DNA of 64,000 nt from Parvibaculum sp. (lineage in GTDB: Bacteria; Pseudomonadota; Alphaproteobacteria; Parvibaculales; Parvibaculaceae), in contig JAEPQD010000001.1 in NCBI GenBank assembly GCA_017642695.1, forward strand, positions 1,745,701 to 1,809,700, written 5' to 3'. Below, one piece after another: positions 41,323 through 49,695 of this stretch (its first letter is position 1; the number at the start of each line of letters is the position of its first letter). Both the position numbers and the translations under genes were made by a program. The notes beneath the pieces are model-generated. The model saw only the letters and a list, made by a program, of their open reading frames with translations. It had not been told where the DNA came from and did no database searches.

Positions 41323-43295
41323 TTGTGGAACTCGGCCATTTCGCCCTGGTGCTCGCGCTCGGCGTTTCGCTTGTGCAGATGGCCGTGCCCGCAATCGGCG
41401 CGCATCGTCGCGAAGCGCCTCTCATGCGGATCGCTGAACCGGCTGCACTGCTGCAGTTCGCGCTTATCGCACTTGCCTTTGCCGCTCTCACCTATGCTTT
41501 CGTCGTTTCCGACTTCTCGGTGAAGCTCGTTTACGACAATTCCCATTCCGCCAAGCCGATGATCTACAAGGTGAGCGGTGTGTGGGGCAATCACGAAGGC
41601 TCTATGGTTCTCTGGGTGCTGATCCTCGCACTCTTCGGTGCGCTGGTGGCGCTCTTCGGCAATAACCTGCCCGATACGCTGCGCGCCCGCGTGCTTGCGG
41701 TGCAAGCTTCCATAGCCGTGGCTTTCCTGCTCTTCATTCTTTTCACCTCCAATCCCTTCCTCCGGCTTGATCCCGCGCCCTTCGAGGGCAGCGGACTCAA
41801 TCCGATCCTCCAGGACCGGGCGCTCGCTTTCCACCCACCCTGGCTCTATGCGGGTTATGTCGGCTTCTCGATGACCTTCTCGTTTGCCGTTGCGGCGCTG
41901 ATCGAAGGCCGGGTCGACGCAAGCTGGGCGCGCTGGGTCCGGCCCTGGACGCTCGCTGCCTGGCTCTCGCTCACCATCGGCATCGCCATGGGGTCGTGGT
42001 GGGCCTATTACACGCTCGGCTGGGGCGGCTTCTGGTTCTGGGACCCGGTGGAGAATGCTTCCCTGATGCCGTGGATCGCGGGCACGGCGCTTCTTCATTC
42101 CGCCATCGTTGCGGAAAAGCGCGGGGCGTTGAAGAGCTGGACGATCCTTCTTGCGATCCTCGCCTTCTCACTCTCGCTCCTCGGAACCTTCCTGGTGCGC
42201 TCCGGCGTCCTCACCTCGGTGCACGCATTCGCTGTCGATCCCGCGCGCGGCAGCTTCATTCTCGGCATCCTCATTGTCTTCGTCGGTGGCTCGCTCGCGC
42301 TCTATGCGTGGCGCGCCCCGATGCTGAAGACGGGCGGCATCTTCGCGCCGCTGAGCCGCGAATCCGCGCTGCTCATGAACAACATGCTGCTTTCCGCCGC
42401 TGTGGCCTCTGTTTTCGTCGGCACACTCTATCCGCTGCTGCTCGATGGATTGACCGGTATGAAGATCACGGTGGGCCCACCCTTCTTCAACTACACCTTT
42501 GTGCCGATCTTCGTGCCTTTGCTTTGCATCGTCCCGCTCGGACCGCTGCTCGGCTGGAAGCGCGCCGACATGAAAGCTGCGGCGGAGCGTCTGCTTGCCG
42601 CGGCAGGTCTCGCGCTCGTCGCCTGCCTCACGACCTTCGCGGTCGCTTATGATGGCCCCTGGCTCGCACCCTTTGGCATGGCGCTCGCTGTGTGGCTCGT
42701 TGCGGGCGCGGCCTCGGAAATCGCCTGGCGCATCAAACTGTTCTCAACACCGCTTGCCGAAAGCCTCGGGCGCGCGCGCCGTCTGCCGCGGTCGGCATGG
42801 GGCACGGCGCTCGCGCATGGCGGTCTCGGCATTGCGGTTGCGGGCATTGTCGGCGTAACCGCTTGGCGCGCCGAACTCATCACCTCGCTTGCACCCGGTG
42901 AAAGCGCGGAGATTGCGGGCTATACGTTGACCCTTGAACAGGTCGGGCTGCGCGATGGTCCGAATTACGAAGCGACGGTCGGTGTCGTCCGCGTCGTGCG
43001 CGATGGCCGCGAGCTTGGCACTCTTCTGCCAGAGAAGCGCCGCTTCCCTGCCGAACGGCAGGAAAAGACGGAAGCCGCGATCCGCACCAACGGTTTCGCC
43101 GATCTCTATGTCGTTCTCGGTGAGCGGGCGGGAGACGGCAAATGGGTGCTGCGCGCCTATCACAACAACCTCGCACCTTGGATATGGATCGGCGGTGCGA
43201 TCATGGCGCTGGGCGGTGCGATGTCGCTCATGGATCGCCGCTTGCGTGTCGGCGCGCCCACGGGCGCCCGGTCACGGCTCGCGCCCGCGGAGTAG
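41319..43295 (+). CDS. ccmF: Cytochrome c heme lyase CcmF (CycK)
   Basis: A 658-residue polytopic membrane protein. The tryptophan-rich WWD domain is present as GWGGFWFWDPVENASLMPW, and family features include the start ELGHFALVLALGVSLVQ and KPMIYKVSGVWGNHEGSMVLW. It ligates heme to apocytochrome c together with CcmH. It overlaps ccmE and is four bases before ccmH. Confidence 0.97.
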   Translation: MIVELGHFALVLALGVSLVQMAVPAIGAHRREAPLMRIAEPAALLQFALIALAFAALTYAFVVSDFSVKLVYDNSHSAKPMIYKVSGVWGNHEGSMVLWVLILALFGALVALFGNNLPDTLRARVLAVQASIAVAFLLFILFTSNPFLRLDPAPFEGSGLNPILQDRALAFHPPWLYAGYVGFSMTFSFAVAALIEGRVDASWARWVRPWTLAAWLSLTIGIAMGSWWAYYTLGWGGFWFWDPVENASLMPWIAGTALLHSAIVAEKRGALKSWTILLAILAFSLSLLGTFLVRSGVLTSVHAFAVDPARGSFILGILIVFVGGSLALYAWRAPMLKTGGIFAPLSRESALLMNNMLLSAAVASVFVGTLYPLLLDGLTGMKITVGPPFFNYTFVPIFVPLLCIVPLGPLLGWKRADMKAAAERLLAAAGLALVACLTTFAVAYDGPWLAPFGMALAVWLVAGAASEIAWRIKLFSTPLAESLGRARRLPRSAWGTALAHGGLGIAVAGIVGVTAWRAELITSLAPGESAEIAGYTLTLEQVGLRDGPNYEATVGVVRVVRDGRELGTLLPEKRRFPAERQEKTEAAIRTNGFADLYVVLGERAGDGKWVLRAYHNNLAPWIWIGGAIMALGGAMSLMDRRLRVGAPTGARSRLAPAE

Positions 43296-43299
43296 CCTG

Positions 43300-43782
43300 A
43301 TGCGCAGTCTTCTCGCCGCGCTTCTGCTTTCCTTCGTTTTCTCGAGCGGGGCGGCGGCTCTTGTCGACCCGTCGGAACGTCTCGCCGATCCAGCGCAGGA
43401 AGAGCGCGCGCGGGAGATTTCGAAGAACCTCCGCTGCCTTGTTTGTCAGAATCAATCGATCGATGACTCCGATGCCGAACTCGCCGGCGATCTCCGCCGC
43501 GTCGTTCGCGAACGGATCGCGGCCGGCGATAGCGACGAAGAAGTCTATGACTACGTTGTGGATCGATACGGCGAGTTCGTGCTCATGACGCCGCCATTCG
43601 AGCCCGCCACCTGGGCGCTCTGGCTTGGCCCGGTCTTCTTCGTTCTGGCCGGAGCGGGCATCGCTATTCTCGTGCTTCGCCGCCATGGCGGCCGCGCCGC
43701 TGAGCAGGGTCTCAGCCGGGAAGAGGCCGCTCGCGTGGCGGTACTCATGAAAGACAACGAAAACCCCGACAACGCCCGCTGA
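43300..43782 (+). CDS. ccmH: Cytochrome c maturation thioredoxin-like protein CcmH (CycL)
   Basis: A 160-residue protein with a signal peptide, the redox CXXC in R-C-L-V-C-Q-N-Q-S-I, and one C-terminal membrane helix (WALWLGPVFFVLAGAGIAIL). It reduces the apocytochrome heme-binding cysteines. No ccmG (DsbE) gene lies between ccmF and ccmH here, as in the rhizobial cycHJKL cluster; ccmG must lie elsewhere or be absent. Confidence 0.95.
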   Translation: MRSLLAALLLSFVFSSGAAALVDPSERLADPAQEERAREISKNLRCLVCQNQSIDDSDAELAGDLRRVVRERIAAGDSDEEVYDYVVDRYGEFVLMTPPFEPATWALWLGPVFFVLAGAGIAILVLRRHGGRAAEQGLSREEAARVAVLMKDNENPDNAR

Positions 43783-43930
43783 CGGGGCGCCGCATTTTCG
43801 CCTTACCAATCTGTAACAATCCAGACATGATTTGGAAAGGGTTGGGACATGATCCTGACACCTGAACATGCCGCCATGCCCTCGATCCGTCAGGCTGACG
43901 AGGCGGGATAACGATACGGGAGTTCGAACA

Positions 43931-45412
43931 ATGCGGAACGGTCGGAATTTTTCATGGCGTCGCTCGGCGCTGGCGCTCACCACGGCAGGCATCTTCGCCG
44001 CCGGTATCTGGTCGGCGAACGCGGTAGCCGAGCCCGCGCCTCTTGACACGCAGTCCGCGGCGCCGGCCGCCACCGCGCTTGAGCGGCTGCCGAGCTTTGC
44101 CGATCTCGTGCAGAAGGTGAACCCGGCTGTCGTCAGCATTCGGGTTGACGAGGAAGTGGAAGCCCGCGGTTCGGCGGGAATGCCCGAACTGCCTTTCCCG
44201 CCCGGCAGCCCGTTCGAGAAGTTCTTCCGCGATCTTCAGCCCCAGGGCCCGGATGGCGCGCCGCGCCGCCGTCACGCAACGGCGCTCGGCTCCGGCTTCC
44301 TGATTTCGGCTGATGGCTACATCGTCACCAACAACCATGTCGTCGGCGACGGCAAGGACATCACCGTGGTTCGCGATGATGGAACGGAGATGCCAGCGAA
44401 GCTGATCGGGCGCGATCCGAAAACTGACCTCGCTCTCGTGAAGGTGGAGTCGAAGGAAGCGCTTCCTTACGTGGTCTTTGGCGACTCGGACAGCGTCCGT
44501 GTCGGAGATTGGGTGCTTGCGGTCGGCAATCCGTTCGGTCTCGGCGGCACCGTTACAACTGGCATTGTCTCGGCGCGTGGCCGCGAGATCGGTGCGGGCC
44601 CGTACGACGACTTCATCCAGATCGACGCTTCGATCAACAAGGGTAATTCCGGCGGGCCGACCTTTGACGTGCATGGCAATGTCGTCGGCGTGAACACGGC
44701 GATCTTCTCGCCGACCGGCGGCAGCGTCGGCATCGGCTTTGCGATCCCGGCCGCCATAGCGCAGAAGGTCATCGCGCAGCTGAAGGAAGACGGCAAGGTC
44801 ACGCGCGGCTGGCTCGGTGTCACCATCCAGCAGGTGGATGACGATCTTGCCGCCTCGCTGTCTCTCGACAAGGCACGCGGCGCGCTTGTCGCGCAGGTCG
44901 CCGAAGACAGCCCGGCGGAAGATTCGGGTATCAAGACGGGTGACGTCATCCTCAATGTCAACGGCAAGGAGATGGAAGACGTGCGCGCGGTGAGCCGAAC
45001 CGTCGCCGATCTCGAACCGGACTCCGATGCCGAGATTGTCGTCTGGCGGGATGAACGCCGCAAGACCGTCGACGTCGAGATCGGCACCTTTCCCGAGAAC
45101 CTCGAAATGGCGTCGGCGGCGCCGTCCGAAAGCGCGCCGGAAGCCGGCACCACCGAAAGCCTCGGCCTCGCGCTTGCCGAAACGCCGGACGGCGTTGTCG
45201 TCCGCAGCGTCGATCCTGCAAGCGATGCCGCGGAAAAGGGCGTACGCCCTGGCGATGTGATCGTGAAGGTTTCGGGCCGCGACGTGAAGAAGCCGTCCGA
45301 TGTCGTGGCGGGCGTGGAGGAGGCGAGCAAGGCCGACAAGAATTCGGTGCTGCTTCTTCTGCGCAGCGAAGAGCAGCAGCGTTTCGTCGCGCTGACGCTC
45401 GAAAAATCGTAA
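43931..45412 (+). CDS. degP: Periplasmic serine protease DegP/DegQ family (Do)
   Basis: A 493-residue protein with signal peptide (ALALTTAGIFAAGIWSANAVA). The trypsin-like domain has H136 (N-N-H-V-V), D166 (T-D-L-A-L) and S240 (G-N-S-G-G-P). Two PDZ domains follow at about 280-365 and 395-480. It degrades or refolds misfolded envelope proteins. The ATG at 43931 is chosen because the signal peptide begins there. In rhizobia the same order ccmH-degP-regulator-kinase is known. Confidence 0.94.
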   Translation: MRNGRNFSWRRSALALTTAGIFAAGIWSANAVAEPAPLDTQSAAPAATALERLPSFADLVQKVNPAVVSIRVDEEVEARGSAGMPELPFPPGSPFEKFFRDLQPQGPDGAPRRRHATALGSGFLISADGYIVTNNHVVGDGKDITVVRDDGTEMPAKLIGRDPKTDLALVKVESKEALPYVVFGDSDSVRVGDWVLAVGNPFGLGGTVTTGIVSARGREIGAGPYDDFIQIDASINKGNSGGPTFDVHGNVVGVNTAIFSPTGGSVGIGFAIPAAIAQKVIAQLKEDGKVTRGWLGVTIQQVDDDLAASLSLDKARGALVAQVAEDSPAEDSGIKTGDVILNVNGKEMEDVRAVSRTVADLEPDSDAEIVVWRDERRKTVDVEIGTFPENLEMASAAPSESAPEAGTTESLGLALAETPDGVVVRSVDPASDAAEKGVRPGDVIVKVSGRDVKKPSDVVAGVEEASKADKNSVLLLLRSEEQQRFVALTLEKS

Positions 45413-45563
45413 CGGATGCCTGTGGGGGGCAGGTGTTCGCGGAAACGCGGCTCCGGTTCCTCCGGTATTGGGGTCGCAGGGTCGCGCCCGCCGATGCTAG
45501 TCCCCCGCGGCATCGGCGGCGCGGTCCGACCGCCTGGAAGACAAACGGGAGTGCAGGGTACCA

Positions 45564-46241
45564 ATGCGCATTCTGGTGATCGAAGACGATCTTGAGGCCG
45601 CGGCCTATGTCGTGAAGGGTCTGCGCGAAAGCGGCCATATCGTCGATCATGCGGCGGATGGCGAAGAGGGGCTTACGCTTGCGCTCTCCAGCACCGTCGA
45701 TGTCATGATCGTGGACCGCATGTTGCCGAAGCGCGACGGGCTCAGCGTCGTTGAGACGCTGCGCGAAGAAGGGGTGCGTACGCCCGTTCTGTTCCTCTCG
45801 GCGCTGGGCGAGGTCGATGACCGCATCAAGGGGCTGAAAGCCGGTGGCGACGACTATCTGACAAAACCCTATGCCTTCGCCGAGCTTCTGGCCCGTATCG
45901 AGGTGCTGGTCCGCCGCGCCAATCCCGATCAGGTGCGCACCCGGCTTCAGGTTGGCAACCTCGAAATCGACCTTCTCGCCCGCAAGGTCATCCGCGAAGG
46001 TCAGGAGATCGATCTCCAGCCGCGCGAATTCCGCCTTCTGGAATACCTCATGAAACATGCGGGTCAGGTCGTCACGCGCACCATGCTGCTCGAAAATGTC
46101 TGGGAGTATCATTTCGATCCGCAAACGAACGTGATCGACGTTCATATTTCGCGGCTCCGCGCCAAGATCGACAAGAATTTCGAGCAACCGCTCTTGCACA
46201 CTGTACGGGGTGCGGGATACTCGCTACGTGCCGCTGATTAA
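45564..46241 (+). CDS. OmpR-family response regulator downstream of degP
   Basis: A 225-residue response regulator. Receiver signs are E7-D8-D9, phosphoacceptor D51 in IVDRMLPKRDG, and Y-L-T-K-P. The C-terminal winged helix has REFRLLEYLMKHAGQVVTR and V-R-G-A-G-Y. It overlaps the kinase gene by 32 bases. The pair lies in the conserved degP-glnE interval and is the system called RagAB in Bradyrhizobium; this is by synteny. Confidence 0.92.
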   Translation: MRILVIEDDLEAAAYVVKGLRESGHIVDHAADGEEGLTLALSSTVDVMIVDRMLPKRDGLSVVETLREEGVRTPVLFLSALGEVDDRIKGLKAGGDDYLTKPYAFAELLARIEVLVRRANPDQVRTRLQVGNLEIDLLARKVIREGQEIDLQPREFRLLEYLMKHAGQVVTRTMLLENVWEYHFDPQTNVIDVHISRLRAKIDKNFEQPLLHTVRGAGYSLRAAD

Positions 46242-47628
46242 ACTCCTCAAGACCTCGACCTTCCGGCTCGCGGTCATTTACCTCGCCCTGTTCGCCGCCT
46301 CGGCGATCACGCTGCTGGCCTATGTCTACTGGAATACGGCCGGCTTCCTCGCCCGCCAGACCGACGAAGCGGTAGAAGTCGAGATCGCGGGTCTTGCGGA
46401 TCAGTACCGGCAGGGCGGCCTCCCTCTTCTCGTTCACACGGTCATCCAGCGTTCGCGCGATCCAGGCCAGAGCCTCTATCTTGTGCTCGACCCGGCAGGC
46501 CGCGTTCTCGCCGGTACGCTCGATGCCCGGCCGCAGGTCGAACCCGGTCCCGACGGCTGGTTCGACTTCAGCTACAACCGCAAGACACTTGACGGCACGG
46601 AGGTGAAGGCGGCGCGTGCCCGCGCTTTCTTCCTGCAGGAAGGTTTCTATCTTCTCGTAGGCCGCGACGTACAGGAACGCCGCGAGATCGAAAATCTCAT
46701 CACCAACGCCCTCATCTGGGCGATCGGCCTCACTGTCGCGCTCGGCCTCGCCGGTGGGCTCTTCATGAGCCGCAACATGCTGGCTCGCGTCGACGATATC
46801 AATCGCTCGAGCCGCGACATCATGGAGGGAGATCTCTCGCAACGCCTGCCGATAGCGGGTACGGGCGACGAGCTGGACCAGCTTGGCCGCAACCTGAACG
46901 CGATGCTTGATCAGATCGAGGCGCTTATGACGGGCATGCGCCAGGTAACGGACAATGTCGCGCATGATCTTCGCAGTCCGCTCAATCGCCTGCGCAACCG
47001 TCTCGAGGTCACCCTGATGCAGGAGGCCTCGCCCGAGGACTACAAGCTGGCACTCGAAAAGACCATCGCCGAGGCGGACGGTCTTCTGGGCACCTTCAAC
47101 GCGCTTCTGATGATCGCGCGCGCCGAGGCAGGCTCCCTCCGCGATTCCATGACCTGGGTTGACCTGAGCGCAACGCTGCAGGATGCGGCCGAACTTTATG
47201 AGCCGGTCGCCGAGGAAAACGACCTGGCCTTTAAGGTCGATGTGCCGGAGGGGCTTACCATCTGGGGCAACCGTGAACTTCTTTCCCAGGCAGTGGCGAA
47301 CCTCCTAGACAACGCGATCAAGCACGGCATGCCGCAGACCGGCAACGCAGCGCGGGTTATCGAAATTGCAGCCTCGCCGGATCCCGTTCGTTCCGGCCGA
47401 GGCGTCATCCTCTCTGTTGGCGATCACGGGCCGGGCATTCCCGAAGAGGAGCGCCAGCACGTGCTTGAGCGGTTCGTTCGGCTTGAGGCAAGCCGCAACA
47501 CCCCGGGCTCGGGCCTTGGCCTCAGTCTTGTCGCCGCCGTCGCACGCCTTCATGGCGGTGTCATCGAGCTTGCTGACAACGACCCGGGCCTTCGCGTTAC
47601 GCTTTCACTGCCTGTTTCCGGACGATGA
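46210..47628 (+). CDS. Sensor histidine kinase downstream of degP
   Basis: A 472-residue kinase with GTG start at 46210 (another GTG at 46228 is possible). Membrane segments are at about 22-42 and 165-187, with a periplasmic sensor of about 120 residues between them. HAMP follows, and the phosphoacceptor is H252 in AHDLRSPLNRLR. ATP motifs are LLDNAIKHG, D-H-G-P-G-I and G-S-G-L-G-L. It forms a pair with the overlapping regulator. Confidence 0.92.
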   Translation: MRDTRYVPLIKLLKTSTFRLAVIYLALFAASAITLLAYVYWNTAGFLARQTDEAVEVEIAGLADQYRQGGLPLLVHTVIQRSRDPGQSLYLVLDPAGRVLAGTLDARPQVEPGPDGWFDFSYNRKTLDGTEVKAARARAFFLQEGFYLLVGRDVQERREIENLITNALIWAIGLTVALGLAGGLFMSRNMLARVDDINRSSRDIMEGDLSQRLPIAGTGDELDQLGRNLNAMLDQIEALMTGMRQVTDNVAHDLRSPLNRLRNRLEVTLMQEASPEDYKLALEKTIAEADGLLGTFNALLMIARAEAGSLRDSMTWVDLSATLQDAAELYEPVAEENDLAFKVDVPEGLTIWGNRELLSQAVANLLDNAIKHGMPQTGNAARVIEIAASPDPVRSGRGVILSVGDHGPGIPEEERQHVLERFVRLEASRNTPGSGLGLSLVAAVARLHGGVIELADNDPGLRVTLSLPVSGR

Positions 47629-47753
47629 CGATAACCGGCGACCGATTGTCGTCGCGCCCTGCGTCTCCGTGCTCGCAAATATTGCGTGGGATTGTCAGGA
47701 AATCTCTGCATACTCGATGGACGATGAGAAGGGTTCTGCCTCGGGGAAAGTGA

Positions 47754-49667
47754 ATGCGGTATCGGCCGGATATCGACGGCATACGAACGCTGGCCGTCGT
47801 ACCCGTTGTCTTGTTCCATGCGGGGGTATGGCCTTTTACCGGCGGCTACGTCGGCGTCGACGTTTTCTTCGTCATTTCCGGCTATCTCATCACCGGCATT
47901 CTGCTGGCCGACATCCGGTCCGGAAATTTTTCGATCACGCGATTTTACGAGCGGCGCATTCGGCGGATTTTTCCCGCACTGTTTCTCGTCCTCGCGCTTT
48001 GCCTCGTCGCGGCGTCATTCATCCTGCTACCGTCCTATTTCGAGGACTTCAGCGAGAGTCTGTTCGCAACGGCCGTCTTCGCATCGAATTTCCAGTTCTG
48101 GCGCGAAGCCGGATATTTTGGTGCCGCCGCCGAGCTGGCTCCGCTTCTTCATACATGGTCCCTCGCGGTTGAAGAACAGTTCTACGTGTTCATCCCGCTC
48201 TTGCTCCTGTTCGCCTGCCGGCACAGCATGGCAATGGCCAAAGGCTTGCTGGCGACGATCTTCGTCGTGTCATTCGCGCTGAGCGTCTATTATGTTCGAG
48301 AGGCACCGAGCGCCGCGTTCTATCTCACGCCGATGAGGGCCTGGGAACTGATGGCCGGTTGTCTTCTGGCCGTCGGCGCGGTTCCTGCCATCGAGCGCCA
48401 ACGGGTTGCGCAGGTGGTATCAGCGATCGGCGTTGTTCTCATCGCCATCGCGGTGTTCGGATTTGATGACACCACACCCTTTCCGGGAGAAGCCGCACTT
48501 CTGCCGGTGCTTGGCACCGCAGCGCTCATCCACGCGGGCGAGACGCATGCAACGCTTGTTGGACGTGTGTTGAGCAGCCGGGTGTTCGTGTTCATAGGTC
48601 TCATATCCTACTCGCTCTATCTCTTTCACTGGCCGATATTCGTTTTCTACAGGCACCTCACCGGCGCAGACGGAGACATTTTTGTCCGGCTGTTTCTTGC
48701 ACTTCTGTCCGGCGTTCTTGCATGGCTGTCGTGGCGCTATTTCGAACGCCCTTTTCGAACCCGCTCGACGAAGACGCCGGGCCTGCACGTTTTTGCGGGC
48801 GGAAGCGTTGTGGCGGTCCTGTTTCTCGGCGTTGGCTTCTGGGGCAACGCCGCCGAAGGATGGCCGGAACGATTTCATCTTCGTTTCGATCCCAAGCCCA
48901 TTATGGCGGACGGCAAGTCCGAAATGATGGCGATTCTCGGTCACATCAGGTGCCGGGTGACAGACGGCGGGGCGGTGCTCGTGGAGGGGTTGCCGTGCGA
49001 CGAAAACAATCAGGAGCGAATGCGCATCGCACTCCTCGGCGACAGCCACGCCTCACATCTTTACCCCGGTCTCGATGCAGCGTTCCCCGATGCCGATATC
49101 GAAGTGTATGGTGCCCCGGGCTGCAGAGTCCTGTTTGGAATCAACACCCGGCCTGACCGTGAAGAGTGCGCGACGATAGGCGCCTATGTGTTCGATGGAG
49201 CGTGGGGAAGCCGAAAATTCGACGCGGTAATCCTCGCCAGTCGTTGGGAGGCGTCCGACCTGGAGTTTATTCAGGCTTCCGTACGGCAACTCTCGCGTCA
49301 TGCTGGAAATGTTACGGTTATCGGGCCCGTTCCTCGATACAAGGTCATGTTGCCCGAGGCGCTTGCCATCTGGCCTGGTGAATACTCGGAGAGGTTTTTC
49401 GATTTGAATGAAGATCGGGAGGTGGCCCGGATAGACGCCACTATGCAACGGGCGCTTGCCAGGGAGAACGTGAACTACATCTCCCTTTATCAGGGCCTTT
49501 GCCGGAATCGGAAATGCCGTATTTTCGCCGATGAGGAAGGCACACTTCCTCTTCAATGGGATGAGGCGCATTTGACGCTGGACGGCTCTCGCCTTGTCGT
49601 TGCCGGGATCATTGCACCTGGGCTGCGATTGCAGGAATCGTCCAAGGAAAAGGCTGAGCCGCGATGA
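47754..49667 (+). CDS. OafA/YrhL-type O-acyltransferase with SGNH domain
   Basis: A 637-residue acyltransferase. Residues 1-370 are the AT3 membrane domain (YRPDIDGIRTLAVVPVVLFHAG, about ten helices, the R-F-Y-x-R-R-I-R-R-I-F-P motif and WSLAVEEQFY). The C-terminal part is an SGNH hydrolase-like domain with G-D-S-H and a late D-E-A-H. It acetylates surface sugars such as LPS O-antigen or peptidoglycan. It sits between the kinase and glnE, where the rhizobial synteny usually continues directly. Confidence 0.92.
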   Translation: MRYRPDIDGIRTLAVVPVVLFHAGVWPFTGGYVGVDVFFVISGYLITGILLADIRSGNFSITRFYERRIRRIFPALFLVLALCLVAASFILLPSYFEDFSESLFATAVFASNFQFWREAGYFGAAAELAPLLHTWSLAVEEQFYVFIPLLLLFACRHSMAMAKGLLATIFVVSFALSVYYVREAPSAAFYLTPMRAWELMAGCLLAVGAVPAIERQRVAQVVSAIGVVLIAIAVFGFDDTTPFPGEAALLPVLGTAALIHAGETHATLVGRVLSSRVFVFIGLISYSLYLFHWPIFVFYRHLTGADGDIFVRLFLALLSGVLAWLSWRYFERPFRTRSTKTPGLHVFAGGSVVAVLFLGVGFWGNAAEGWPERFHLRFDPKPIMADGKSEMMAILGHIRCRVTDGGAVLVEGLPCDENNQERMRIALLGDSHASHLYPGLDAAFPDADIEVYGAPGCRVLFGINTRPDREECATIGAYVFDGAWGSRKFDAVILASRWEASDLEFIQASVRQLSRHAGNVTVIGPVPRYKVMLPEALAIWPGEYSERFFDLNEDREVARIDATMQRALARENVNYISLYQGLCRNRKCRIFADEEGTLPLQWDEAHLTLDGSRLVVAGIIAPGLRLQESSKEKAEPR

Positions 49668-49695
49668 GAGCGCTCTCGATGGTAGGTGTCTTTTG

